From: Methylobacterium sp. E-045
Lineage (GTDB): Bacteria > Pseudomonadota > Alphaproteobacteria > Rhizobiales > Beijerinckiaceae
Length of the DNA stretch: 64,000 nt
Assembly: GCF_022829685.1 (NCBI RefSeq)
Contig: NZ_JAKSYE010000089.1
Coordinates: 1 to 64,000 of the forward strand
Reading direction: 5' to 3'
Both the position numbers and the translations under genes were made by a program. The notes below the pieces were generated by a model, which saw nothing but the letters and a program-made list of their open reading frames with translations, did no database searches and was not told where the DNA came from. Positions 18,592-27,673 of the stretch are shown here, one piece after another (the stretch's first letter is position 1; the number at the start of each line of letters is the position of its first letter).

Positions 18592-18844
18592 CGACCACTC
18601 CAGCACGACCGCGGGCACCGACAGGCCGGGCCCGCGCCGATGGACTCACGGCCGCGCAGGGCCATCAGCGGCTGGCAAGAAACGCCGCGCCGCCCTTGGC
18701 CGTCGAGTCGGACGGATGTCCGATGGAGCACGGGTCAATGCGGAACGCGATCTGTCGCGTCCCCGTGGAGAAGGACGCACGATTGGCCGGTGACGCGCTA
18801 TCTCTCGGAACCACCGTCCTGAACACCGTTGGCGTCGCCTGAAA

Positions 18845-18859
18845 TCACTCCCACTCGAT
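18845..18859 (-). other. Candidate left attachment site (3' end of guaA)
   Basis: The minus strand reads ATCGAGTGGGAGTGA, which translates as Ile-Glu-Trp-Glu-stop, the strongly conserved end of GMP synthase. No guaA gene is here, so this is an orphan 3' end. guaA 3' ends are known targets of tyrosine integrases, including the IntG class of Mesorhizobium ICEs. Immediately right of it, the base composition turns AT-rich (18860-18990) and the cargo genes begin. The rest of the gene-free stretch 18592-19033 shows no gene. Expected: an intact guaA on the minus strand with an integrase at the right end, beyond the window. Confidence 0.65.
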
Positions 18860-19033
18860 TATCTCCTAGCTACCCAAGTTACTGAATTAGCGAAGGAAAA
18901 AATTTTCTGCGCGAAACCATACCGTCAGAGGTACCGCCAAAAATTGACGCTTTTGAAAACGCTGCCTTTTTTCCTCGAAATGTGGAAACTCACATTCCGT
19001 CATCTATCGCTGTCGCCGGCCAACAAGCTTACA

Positions 19034-22000
19034 TCATGCCGACGCCGAGCGAGCTCCCACCGAGGCCGAAGACTGCACAGACCATTCCACGCCATCTTTC
19101 CCGAGACCGAGCAGGCTCAGGGTCACACAGGGAATCCGGCGTGAACGGAACTTTCGCTGCAGAAACTCGGCTTGAGCGACGTCATGGGTGGTTAAGAGAA
19201 CTTGGTATCCTTCACCGCTAACGAGATTACCCATCAGATCCGCAAATGCCGCAGCATGGATTGAGTCATTGTGCTGCAAAGGATCGTCAAGAATGAGTGC
19301 CTTCCACCGTGACCAGGGGAAGGTCAGGCTAGCGGCGCATAGCATGCTAACCGCCAATGCAGCCATTTGACCTTCACTATGAACTAGCACCGGATCGATT
19401 TCTCCAACGGCCTTCGGAACCTCACCACCCTTTACGGCACTCTGCTCAATCCTCTTCCTTTTGACATGGAGATCGATGCCCACGCGCGGGTCGCAGAGAA
19501 TTGCCTGATTGATCCGTGACATCAGGAAGCCCAAAGGCTTGATGTATTCGGAATTGAAGTCTTCAAGTTCGGCGCTAATATCGGCGCTCGCAGCCTTGGC
19601 AATCTCTTTGACCTCACGAACGGCTTCAGCGTCGGCCTCATCCTTGGCGCGAAGCGCCGCGGCGCGCGCCAGTACCTCGTCGCGGGTCGCATTCGGTGGC
19701 CCATCAACCTGATCTCGAATTTGGTCGAGCACCGTTCTGTGACTGACCTGTCGCGACCAAGCCAGGCGCCCTTCACGGAGACGCGCAAGCCTTGCCGCCG
19801 CCTCTTTCGCAACGAGTCTCGAAGCAGCGATGCGACCTTCGATAATTTGAATCGCTGCAAGATCTGGGGCTGGGCCAAACCGTTTGAGACCAAGCCAGTC
19901 GTCGCCGACCCTGCGCTGCGTCTCATCAAGGTCGTGCTTACGAGAATCGATTTCGGCCAGCCGCGCTCTCAAGCCGGCGCGCTCCGCTTCCAAGGCGCCT
20001 TCAGCGGTGTCGGCGTCAGTAAGTGCCCTCGTTGCGGCAGCAAACGCCTCCTCATGTCCGAGCAATTCTGCCTCCGCCTCCTGAATCATTCGCGAGAGGT
20101 CATTGGGATCAATATCACTCAGCGTCCCCGTTGCAGAATTCGCGCTGGCCTCATCTAACCTCGCCCGTTCGAGCGAAGCTGCAAGATCTGTTGCCGCGCG
20201 GGTGGCGGCATCGAGCCTTCGTTGGGCTGCATCCCGTTCGCGAATGGCGCGAGAGTAGTCGGCGCTCGATGTCTGACCGTCGAGGGCGGGGTGTGTTTGC
20301 CAACGCTGCTTCCGCTTGCGTCTCGCACCTATCGCCGCGATCGTTTCAGCCACGCGCGCTCGTGTCGCGGCCAGATCGATCGGCGTTTCGGTCGCACCGC
20401 CGTCGAGTCGGGAGACCAGCCGAACACGCTGCTCTCGCTCGACGTTCAAGTCTGCACGCGCCGATAAGATTGCCGCTTGCGACACCTGCAATTGTTGGAG
20501 CTCGGAATTGCGAGCGCCGAGGGCGGCTGACAGGCTCTTGAGCTTTTCCTCTTGCGCGAAAAGGGCCGGTGCGAGGCGCTCTGCAGCAGTCGAGACCCGA
20601 GTCCTCAATTCCGCAGCGCTGTCAAAATGAGTTGCACAAAGCGGGCAGTCGCAGGCGTCGGAAGGCAGATGCGTGGCGATTGACGCGATTGCGTTCGACA
20701 TCGTGTCGACCGTGTCGCGAAGACTTTCGACGAGTGCGGTTTGTGCGTCGACCGTATCGGTCGCGGTCGCCACCATTTCTTTGCTACGTTCCACGGCTGC
20801 ATCGATGTCCGGATTGCCGGCTTCAAGTCCAGCAAGCGCGAATGACTTTTCTCCAATGCGAGCTTCACAAGCAGTTGCTTGATCGACCGTCGCCGCAATG
20901 TCGCGTAAGCGATCCATTTCCTCGCCGCATTGGTCGATCTCGTCGTTTATCCGTTGTGAGATCTGTCGCCTTCGCTCGGCAATCGTGACGCCGCTCTCCG
21001 CTACTTTCTTGGCCTGATCAGCGGCCGCCTCCGCAACCCCTGCTTCGCGGTGCTCGGTATCCAGCCGGGCGACAAGGGTGCGCGCGTCCCGCAGTGCTCG
21101 AAGTCGGGATAAGACCGTCGATGTGCCAGCAACGCGCTGCTGATGGGTCGTAACGTCGGTTCTGCGATCACTTTGCAGCTTTTGCGCCTGCACAAGTTGA
21201 TCTCCAAGCACATCAATACGCTTTTGAGTAGTTGCGCGTGATGCTGCGACTTCGGCAAGATCAGTCAGGACCCGCTGCAGCTCACTGTGAAGGCGCCTCG
21301 CCTCCTCCGTCTGGGCCTCGGCCGAAAAACAATCGCGCTCGTTTCGATCTATCGTGGCCTGCAACCCCTCAATCGACGGCTCGTCGAGATCGCCAGGCGA
21401 TGCGCCAAACCCCTGACCCTCGAATTCGGCTTGTATGAGCTGCGCCCCAATCCGGCGAGCCTCCGCTTGCGCAGCAGCGTCGTCCAGAGCGCCGGAAACC
21501 CGTGCCTCAACCCATAGAGCGGACTCCTGCTCCATAAGATCGCCCAAGCTCTTCGCGTCTCGCTCGAGCGCTTCTATTTGCCGAGCGTAGGCGCGGACAA
21601 CCGTTGTGTTCCCTTGACCGTGCAGAGCATTGGCAATTGCCTCGATCGCTGTGCTCTGCGCGGCTTCCTTCAGAATATCGAACCGCTCGCTCGACTTGCG
21701 ATAGGTCAACCTGGAAAGCGTCGATTGCCCGAGAAAATGGGTCAGCAGGAGATAGCGCTGCAGCTCCGAGATGCGCTGCTGCCATGCAGGAGCGCGCAGA
21801 AAGGCAGTGATATCGGGAACGTTGCCGCTAAGCTGTGACGTTGTCGATTTCGCGGACAGCAAGCTTCGTTCGATGGTGCTTTCGTCCGAAAAGACCATCG
21901 TCGTACTGGTCGGCCCTGGCTCTCCCTCCCGCCACCGGCACAGGTAAGTGCCTGGTTTATTCACGCCGTTCGCGTCACGGAAATGGTCGATGCGGTCGGA

Positions 22001-22156
22001 GAGCGCCCATTCCAGCGCATCGAACAGAGAGGATTTGCCCAGGCCGTTGCTGCCATGAACGATAAGCACTCCTGGCTCAGGCGGGAGCTCCACATCGAGC
22101 GTGGCAAAGCTGCGGAACTGCCGAAGTGCGACTTGCTTCAGATAGAGTGGTGTCAT
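19034..22156 (-). CDS. SMC/Rad50-like ABC ATPase of a three-gene system
   Basis: A 1,040-residue protein with split ATPase ends and a long coiled-coil middle. Walker A is GSNGLGKSS (35-43). The ABC signature is degenerate (VHSEGQMAAL, near 922). Walker B is ALILDDPLQHND (near 950), followed by a switch His in LLTTHD. Halfway through the coiled coil (near 505) is CDCPLC, a Rad50-type zinc hook. It is the last gene of a tight operon with the two proteins below. Each junction is a 4-base ATGA overlap. ABC ATPases of this shape drive several anti-phage systems. Its strand is noticeably less GC-rich than the core chromosome. Confidence 0.85.
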   Translation of the reverse strand: MTPLYLKQVALRQFRSFATLDVELPPEPGVLIVHGSNGLGKSSLFDALEWALSDRIDHFRDANGVNKPGTYLCRWREGEPGPTSTTMVFSDESTIERSLLSAKSTTSQLSGNVPDITAFLRAPAWQQRISELQRYLLLTHFLGQSTLSRLTYRKSSERFDILKEAAQSTAIEAIANALHGQGNTTVVRAYARQIEALERDAKSLGDLMEQESALWVEARVSGALDDAAAQAEARRIGAQLIQAEFEGQGFGASPGDLDEPSIEGLQATIDRNERDCFSAEAQTEEARRLHSELQRVLTDLAEVAASRATTQKRIDVLGDQLVQAQKLQSDRRTDVTTHQQRVAGTSTVLSRLRALRDARTLVARLDTEHREAGVAEAAADQAKKVAESGVTIAERRRQISQRINDEIDQCGEEMDRLRDIAATVDQATACEARIGEKSFALAGLEAGNPDIDAAVERSKEMVATATDTVDAQTALVESLRDTVDTMSNAIASIATHLPSDACDCPLCATHFDSAAELRTRVSTAAERLAPALFAQEEKLKSLSAALGARNSELQQLQVSQAAILSARADLNVEREQRVRLVSRLDGGATETPIDLAATRARVAETIAAIGARRKRKQRWQTHPALDGQTSSADYSRAIRERDAAQRRLDAATRAATDLAASLERARLDEASANSATGTLSDIDPNDLSRMIQEAEAELLGHEEAFAAATRALTDADTAEGALEAERAGLRARLAEIDSRKHDLDETQRRVGDDWLGLKRFGPAPDLAAIQIIEGRIAASRLVAKEAAARLARLREGRLAWSRQVSHRTVLDQIRDQVDGPPNATRDEVLARAAALRAKDEADAEAVREVKEIAKAASADISAELEDFNSEYIKPLGFLMSRINQAILCDPRVGIDLHVKRKRIEQSAVKGGEVPKAVGEIDPVLVHSEGQMAALAVSMLCAASLTFPWSRWKALILDDPLQHNDSIHAAAFADLMGNLVSGEGYQVLLTTHDVAQAEFLQRKFRSRRIPCVTLSLLGLGKDGVEWSVQSSASVGARSASA

Positions 22157-22800
22157 TCGGCTTGCTCCCGGGCGGCAACCAACTGCGGGATCAATCCGTC
22201 AGGGTCATCCTTATAGGTGTCGGCGAGTTTGACCCACCGCTCGGCCGCTGGTTCGGACAGACCATGCCTTACGAGGATCCGCTCGGCCAATCCTTGGTTA
22301 TGGTCGAGTGGCGCGTTAAGTACCGCGTCAAGCGAACGCCAGGGTTGGGCCAGGAATGTTCGTGCGAGGAAATGCTCGTACGATGTATCCAAAGCGTCGG
22401 CGTCTGGCATCCAGATCACTTTCCGGCACACCGTCTCGTCCCTTTCGGCCAGGTCGATGATGCCGCGCCAGTCAGCTTGCGATCCCGTCGTCGTCACGCA
22501 CAACATGATGTGTGCGTTGATTACCTCCTCAGCGCGCATGTAGGATCGCGCGATCACCATCTGGTTATGCAGTGCCTTTAGCGATACCTGCATGTCCTCG
22601 CTGGTCTTTAGCGCAATTGGTCCGACCAACGCAGGATACGCGCCGAGACGCAGCCCAATCGTGTTCTCAGGAAGCGACGCGGCAGATGCATCCTGTCGCC
22701 CTCTGAATTTGGGCGAAACGAAATCTGGCTCGATCGTCGCAGACCATCCGATTTGTTGGGCTGACGCGATCAGCTTGTCGCGAAGAACGTCAGGAGTCAT
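22153..22800 (-). CDS. Middle component of the ABC three-gene system
   Basis: The 215-residue product begins MTPDVLRDKLIASAQQIGWS at 22800, where the ATG overlaps the upstream stop. The open frame reaches to 22908, but that part lies inside the preceding gene. No catalytic motif is visible. The sequence has an alpha/beta look with a central RSYMRAEEVINAHIML helix and a strand-rich VCRKVIWMPD segment. Its size, position between an effector-like gene and an SMC-like ATPase, and coupled translation match the middle component of ABC-3C systems. That is inference from architecture. Confidence 0.65.
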   Translation of the reverse strand: MTPDVLRDKLIASAQQIGWSATIEPDFVSPKFRGRQDASAASLPENTIGLRLGAYPALVGPIALKTSEDMQVSLKALHNQMVIARSYMRAEEVINAHIMLCVTTTGSQADWRGIIDLAERDETVCRKVIWMPDADALDTSYEHFLARTFLAQPWRSLDAVLNAPLDHNQGLAERILVRHGLSEPAAERWVKLADTYKDDPDGLIPQLVAAREQAE

Positions 22801-25169
22801 TTGGCAAGCTCCTCCAATTCCTTGTCTTGCCTCGCGCGCAACGCCGCAAATTCGACTTCCACGGCAGCCCGCCAGACCGCAACATCGTCCGTCAGGCGTG
22901 CACGCCATTGCTTGTCGTTACGGATCACCACGGGGCGTACCCGCCTCGCCGCCGCCATTCCCAAGGCGGGCTTGCCACCATCGAGAACACGGCCGGGTGG
23001 ATCCAGAACTTCAACTTCGGCCGAGCCCGACAGGATCAGTGCATCGACACCCCACTGATCGGGCTGGTCCCAAATCGCGATAGGCTGCTGCCCGACCATC
23101 TGGCAACCCGAGCCCAACGCCACCGCATTATGGCTGAATTTGAGATTGCCCCGGTCAGCAAAGGCCGGCTCGAGCGGCTCTCCGTGATGGGTCGCGAGCA
23201 TCATCACGAGCGCTGTCGCGAGATAGCGAATCGTAGCATGATCGCCGCTCCAAGGCGAACGCTCATCCTGTTCGACATCCGCAAGCCAACGAAGAAAAGC
23301 GGCGAGAAGCGCTTTATCGGCAAGCAAAGAGCCATGCCAAGCTGTCCAAGTCGGTCCGATCGCATCCGCAATCGACGCATGGAGTGGACCCAGCGTCTCG
23401 CATTGACGACTGATCAAAACAGATCGGACGCGCTGGTCCAACAGGCGAAGCAGGCAGGCATCGATGGCCTCATCCAGCGCCGTAACATCAAGCGCCATTA
23501 CAGGATAATGTGACACCGCGGACGGCACGGGATCGATCGTCGGAACGAGCTTCCGCCACTCCGTCAGCCCATCCGGCCCTGCCACGAGCACAATGCGGCC
23601 ACCGCTTGCTCGCGCCAGCCGAACGATGTCAGCACAGCCCGCCATCTTATCCGGCGTCACGGCGAGGTGAAGAACAACGTTGCCGGTCAGTCGTTCGCAT
23701 TGTTCGGCGATTTCTAGAAGACGCCGACTTCCGCGCTCGGTCGGGACGTGAGCAGCCGGATCACTACCTATCACGATCGTCGCCCGCGCGGCAGCGAGAT
23801 TGGCTTGCGAGGCTTGCTGCGATGCATGGTCTTCGAGCTTCTCGATCCGCAGCGCCTCAAAGAAATCGTAAGTTTCGCTGTCGAGAACCGGCGGCAGGTT
23901 GAGGTGAGGTTGCGCCGCCAGCAGCGCCGTAACATGCGCCTTGTAAGCCGCGAAGTGCGCGCCAGCGGCGGCGTAGCGCACCGCCCGGTCAGGACCGTGA
24001 CGCAGGATCACATGCTCATGCGTTTCGGTCAGTGGGACGCCACTGACATTGAGACCGCTGACCTGAAAGCCTCCGGTGCTCGCAACGACATCCGTGACTT
24101 GTCCAGAACTTCGCTGCACCGGACGACCCACCTGCTTCGCGGCCTCGAGAACCGCAAACACCATCACCTGGTTGAGCTGAGAAGCCTTTGACGCCGCAAA
24201 CAGCGGACCCGAGCTGTTTATTGTCACCTGGCGATCAGATCGCAAAATTTGGCTGAGCCTATCGAGTATGCCCCACTCGCCGAATAGCGGAAGGAGCTGC
24301 GCCGTGAACGCTGGTTCGAGATCGGCTCCGACAGCGACCCCGGCACATGCCGCCTCTGTCGTCGCGCGAAGCGCATCATCAGAAAAGTAGTTCAAGAACC
24401 GCCGCGTAAATCCGACATGGTCAAAATCCTGAACCAGCAGATTCAACAAGTCGGTGAGACCACCATCGCCATTGCCACTGACGATGTAAGTCGCAGGGCT
24501 GTGCGGTTCGGCTGCCGCTGACCCAGTCGAATTCTGTTTCCAATAGTGGACTGGTACGGCTGCCCCGCAAGAGATCTCATCGCCGAAACCGATCGCGAGT
24601 ACGACATGGTCAAATTGGCGATAGTTGACCGCGCCGTTGAACGTGAGTCCAAGCCGCCACCGTGCACCCACCTTGCCCAAGGATGTCAAACGGTGCGCGG
24701 ACTTGAACTCAAGGTTTTGCAGGCGCGCCTCCGCAGCATCGAAATCGGCCTGAAGCCGCGCGCAAACCGCGCCGCCATTGCTCGCGGACCAATCCAATAT
24801 CGGCAGACCCGCACGGTCGTCGAGCGACCCGAGCCCGGGCCACTCATAGATATGAGGATGCAGCAGCCGAGGCGACGCGCTCTGTAGCTGTAAGATCGAC
24901 GCGGCTGGATCATACAGCATCACGTCGTTACCGAGCAGTGCCAGCCCTAGCGCCGCCGTAACGCCCGCAGCACCAGCACCGACCACAGCAATGTTGTCGT
25001 TGGGCTTCAGATTGCCGGGACGGCTCAGCGCATGAACAAGTCTCAGCGCACGCACCTGTTGGGAATAAAATGTGATCCGCCTGTCGAATGCGCCGACGAA
25101 ATGAAGACCACTGTCAGCAGGATCTCCTGCAGCCCGAATCCAGTCATCAAAGGGAAGCGGACCTGTCAT
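22797..25169 (-). CDS. FAD/NAD(P)-type Rossmann protein, presumed effector of the ABC system
   Basis: A 790-residue protein from the ATG at 25169. A dinucleotide-binding motif VVGAGAAGVTAAL (62-74) with an acidic strand end (MLYDP) and a later HVVLAIGFGDE segment mark the first 400 residues as an FAD- or NAD(P)-dependent oxidoreductase fold. Residues from about 480 to 790 form a separate region (VVLHLAVTPDKMAGCADIV onward) that I do not recognise. It may be the part that docks to the ATPase. It is the first gene of the operon. A frame extension to 25229 is possible but has no better start signal. Substrate unknown. Confidence 0.7.
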   Translation of the reverse strand: MTGPLPFDDWIRAAGDPADSGLHFVGAFDRRITFYSQQVRALRLVHALSRPGNLKPNDNIAVVGAGAAGVTAALGLALLGNDVMLYDPAASILQLQSASPRLLHPHIYEWPGLGSLDDRAGLPILDWSASNGGAVCARLQADFDAAEARLQNLEFKSAHRLTSLGKVGARWRLGLTFNGAVNYRQFDHVVLAIGFGDEISCGAAVPVHYWKQNSTGSAAAEPHSPATYIVSGNGDGGLTDLLNLLVQDFDHVGFTRRFLNYFSDDALRATTEAACAGVAVGADLEPAFTAQLLPLFGEWGILDRLSQILRSDRQVTINSSGPLFAASKASQLNQVMVFAVLEAAKQVGRPVQRSSGQVTDVVASTGGFQVSGLNVSGVPLTETHEHVILRHGPDRAVRYAAAGAHFAAYKAHVTALLAAQPHLNLPPVLDSETYDFFEALRIEKLEDHASQQASQANLAAARATIVIGSDPAAHVPTERGSRRLLEIAEQCERLTGNVVLHLAVTPDKMAGCADIVRLARASGGRIVLVAGPDGLTEWRKLVPTIDPVPSAVSHYPVMALDVTALDEAIDACLLRLLDQRVRSVLISRQCETLGPLHASIADAIGPTWTAWHGSLLADKALLAAFLRWLADVEQDERSPWSGDHATIRYLATALVMMLATHHGEPLEPAFADRGNLKFSHNAVALGSGCQMVGQQPIAIWDQPDQWGVDALILSGSAEVEVLDPPGRVLDGGKPALGMAAARRVRPVVIRNDKQWRARLTDDVAVWRAAVEVEFAALRARQDKELEELAK

Positions 25170-25274
25170 ACCAGACCAGCAACCTGATACTTGCGCGCTG
25201 GCCGTCCCGCCAGCTCGGGCCGGAACCAACTTTCGTGTTTGAAATTGTTGCTCATCTACATCCCCCCAATCGCT

Positions 25275-26291
25275 CTATTTCGCTGCATCGTTTGCTCGCG
25301 CTGCGATATCCCCGCAACGCTCCATGAGTGCTGAGAACGGTTCAGCGTCTTCCAGCAGAAGCCCGTCCTCGACCATGCGGCCGTAGTCTTCTTGCAGCGC
25401 CTTGGAGGCATCGCCTCCGGGCACAAGCTGCAAACCGCCATTCACGGCGGCCACGTAGTCGATCGGACTGCGATCGGCCGCCTTCTCGGCGAAGAACATG
25501 CCCTTGTGGCGCGCGACTGCGGCCGCCAGATCGCGATCCGCGAAAGCCGCTTCCGCAAGGCCGGCCTCATCCAGCCGCACGACATCATGCCAGTGTCGTG
25601 CGAAGCGATCGCCGCGGAGCCGCTCCTGCAGGCAGAAGACGTGGATCGCCGTCGCCTTTTCCCAGAAGGTTCGCTCGGCGTGCATGACGCGGGGCCGTGC
25701 CGTCGGAAACGCCACGCCTTCGATCAGACCGGATGCGTCGCAGGCGATGTCCCGCAGACTTGCCGGCTCGCCCGTCGATCGCGCGCCGAACTCGAGCATC
25801 ACGCTCGGCGCCACGTAGCCGGAGCCCGCCGCGATCGGTTCATAGTCGATGAACAGCTTCTCGTCCTCGATGCGGATGGCAGCAGCCAACGCCTCCGCTG
25901 CCAGCACGCCCGCGATCACCGGTTGGGCGTTCCCCGCCACCCACTCCGGCAAGCGCTTGCGCACCTCGCTCGACCAGCGCTTCTCCTCGCTCCGCGTTTT
26001 CGGCAACGCCTCACCGTTGGCCCCTACTAGGTCGGGCGCGATCGCCCGGATATCGTAGGTCAGGTCGACGTCCTCGGAAAAACGCCGGATGACCCCATAG
26101 GCTTTTGACAGTGATGTGCCGCCCTTGAACACCAGATTTTCGCCGAGCGCTGATCCGTAGAGCGCCGCGAGCGCCCACACCACCCACACATCCTTCTCAA
26201 GGAGGTGCGGCGGTCGTCCCGACTGGTCGGCCGCGACGTTTAGCGCCTCGCGGCGATCATCGACCGGAAGGTGAAGAAAGGCGTCAGCCAT
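25275..26291 (-). CDS. AbiEii-type nucleotidyltransferase toxin
   Basis: The 338-residue protein carries the family signature: EKDVWVVWAL (32-41), the nucleotide-binding GGTSLSKAY (57-65) and the metal-binding SEDVDLTYD (72-80) with its paired Asp residues. AbiEii/MenA toxins are nucleotidyltransferases that block translation by modifying tRNA or other RNA and act as phage-abortive toxins. It overlaps the upstream antitoxin-type gene by 8 bases. All catalytic positions look intact. Confidence 0.88.
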   Translation of the reverse strand: MADAFLHLPVDDRREALNVAADQSGRPPHLLEKDVWVVWALAALYGSALGENLVFKGGTSLSKAYGVIRRFSEDVDLTYDIRAIAPDLVGANGEALPKTRSEEKRWSSEVRKRLPEWVAGNAQPVIAGVLAAEALAAAIRIEDEKLFIDYEPIAAGSGYVAPSVMLEFGARSTGEPASLRDIACDASGLIEGVAFPTARPRVMHAERTFWEKATAIHVFCLQERLRGDRFARHWHDVVRLDEAGLAEAAFADRDLAAAVARHKGMFFAEKAADRSPIDYVAAVNGGLQLVPGGDASKALQEDYGRMVEDGLLLEDAEPFSALMERCGDIAARANDAAK

Positions 26292-26877
26292 GCGCCGCCT
26301 TTCCCACGCTGCGCGCGAGCCAGGTCGGAAGCTGCGGCGCTGCCGCCACCAGATCGCTGAAGGTGGCCGGTGAGAGCTTCCGCTTCAGCGTTTTCAAGGC
26401 GGCTTCCGCCTTCTCCGGCCCAAGCCAGGCCAGCGCCCGCACAGCCTCGCCGGCCGGCTTATGAGCCATGGTGAGTTGCCAGCGCGGAGCATGACGAAGT
26501 TCGACGACTTGCTTGCCGAGATTCATCATTCGGCTGCGGCCGGAGGTCAGATATACTGATCGGACAGGCACCTGCGTCGTCAGGCCGAGGGTGTTGGCGG
26601 CCGCCGCTCCGCTTGGGACGATGACTTCACCACGCTGGTTGGCGAGCGCCTCGACCGCTTGCTCAACAGATGGCGACCTGGTGCCGAACCTGCTCTTGAC
26701 GGGACTCAGATAGACGCCGCGACCGGCCCGGATCAGTTGGCCTCGCTCGGTCAGACGCGACAAAGCCTGATCCACTGCGGCGCGATTACCAAGGTGGAGC
26801 AAGCTCTTAGCTGCCACGGGTGTGCCTTCGGACAACCCCTCGGCATGCACAAGAATCTGTTCGGTCAACCGTTGCAT
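26284..26877 (-). CDS. AbiEi-like antitoxin / DUF6088 transcriptional regulator
   Basis: A 197-residue protein with an N-terminal winged helix (LLHLGNRAAVDQALSRLTERGQLIRAGRGVY, about 26-56). A C-terminal domain of the DUF6088/AbiEi type contains SVYLTSGRSRMMNLG. AbiEi proteins neutralise the system and repress their own promoter. I chose the ATG at 26877 because AGGAGA sits 8 bases before it. Upstream frame continues to 27003 but runs through the promoter. The operator at 26889-26918 fits autoregulation. Confidence 0.85.
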   Translation of the reverse strand: MQRLTEQILVHAEGLSEGTPVAAKSLLHLGNRAAVDQALSRLTERGQLIRAGRGVYLSPVKSRFGTRSPSVEQAVEALANQRGEVIVPSGAAAANTLGLTTQVPVRSVYLTSGRSRMMNLGKQVVELRHAPRWQLTMAHKPAGEAVRALAWLGPEKAEAALKTLKRKLSPATFSDLVAAAPQLPTWLARSVGKAAHG

Positions 26878-26888
26878 GGCTAAATCTC

Positions 26889-26925
26889 CTGTCAGAAACA
26901 TATGCTGTTTTCTGACAGTTTTCAA
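26889..26925 (-). promoter_or_regulatory. Promoter and operator of the AbiE operon
   Basis: On the minus strand TTGAAA (26925-26920) and TATGTT (26902-26897) are 17 bases apart, a good sigma-70 promoter. A perfect 10-base inverted repeat, CTGTCAGAAA and TTTCTGACAG with a 10-base spacer (26889-26918), covers the spacer and the -10 box. Binding there would block transcription. The likely binder is the winged-helix protein encoded immediately downstream. Confidence 0.75.
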
Positions 26926-27109
26926 GATCTCGATCCCAGGGCAGTGCCTAATCGCCTTCCCGCCAAAGGACGGGGTGGTTTCCCAGAAACGCCATGCGGA
27001 CACGTCCTTCCGCCGATCAAGCTGGGGAAAACACGGTCGTAGTCCCGGATACCCTTGACGGCGCGCGATTCATTCACCACCTTCACGTTAATGAAGTGAG
27101 GATAGTGAA

Positions 27110-27673
27110 TTGCGGCATCGACTGATCCATTATAGCGGCGTCCAAACCGTGCTTTCGGGCGCCATCCCCGGACGCAAGGTGTTGAGTGCACTGATCGCGG
27201 CGACGCCCTCCACGGAAGCGCCTGCGCCCGCTTTCCTCGACTTCGACGGCATCGAGGTGGCCACCGCCTCATTCCTGCGCGAGGCGGTTATCGGCTTCCG
27301 CGATTACGCCCGACAGTCGTTGCCCAACGTCTATCCCGTCGTCGCAAATATAGTCCCTGCCGTCGCCGAAGAGCTGGATTTCTTCGTCCGGGCGCGCGGC
27401 GACGTCATTTGGAGCTGCGACCTCGATGCAAAGGACCAAGTCGTCGGGGCTCGACTGATCGGCGATCTCGATCCTGCTCAACGATCGACCTTCGACGCGG
27501 TGATCGAACTCGGTGCGATCACTGCCCCCGAGCTCGCTGCCCGGTTCGCCGACCAGAGGATCGGGCCGACCGCCTGGAACAACCGGCTATCGGCGCTGGC
27601 GACCAAGGGCCTGCTGGTCGAACGCAAGCAGGGCAAGTCCAAGTCGTTCAGTCCGCTTCTGGGGATCGCCTGA
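27110..27673 (+). CDS. STAS-like and winged-helix protein
   Basis: The protein has 187 residues from a TTG at 27110, with GAGGAT 6 bases upstream. No ATG or GTG is possible because the frame closes at 27092. Residues 35-95 (FLDFDGIEVATASFLREAVIGF) resemble the STAS-like DUF4325 fold, in which such proteins partner GHKL ATPases in anti-sigma-type switches. Residues 130-187 look like a winged helix (AELAARFADQRIGPTAWNNR then KGLLVERKQGK). It is the first gene of a three-gene run with overlapping stops and starts. The matching GHKL ATPase is encoded convergently at 29142-30014. Confidence 0.7.
   Translation: MRHRLIHYSGVQTVLSGAIPGRKVLSALIAATPSTEAPAPAFLDFDGIEVATASFLREAVIGFRDYARQSLPNVYPVVANIVPAVAEELDFFVRARGDVIWSCDLDAKDQVVGARLIGDLDPAQRSTFDAVIELGAITAPELAARFADQRIGPTAWNNRLSALATKGLLVERKQGKSKSFSPLLGIA

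Noticed and set aside
18845..18859. tRNA gene as integration site
   Set aside because: No tRNA-like cloverleaf nearby; the sequence instead matches the guaA end.
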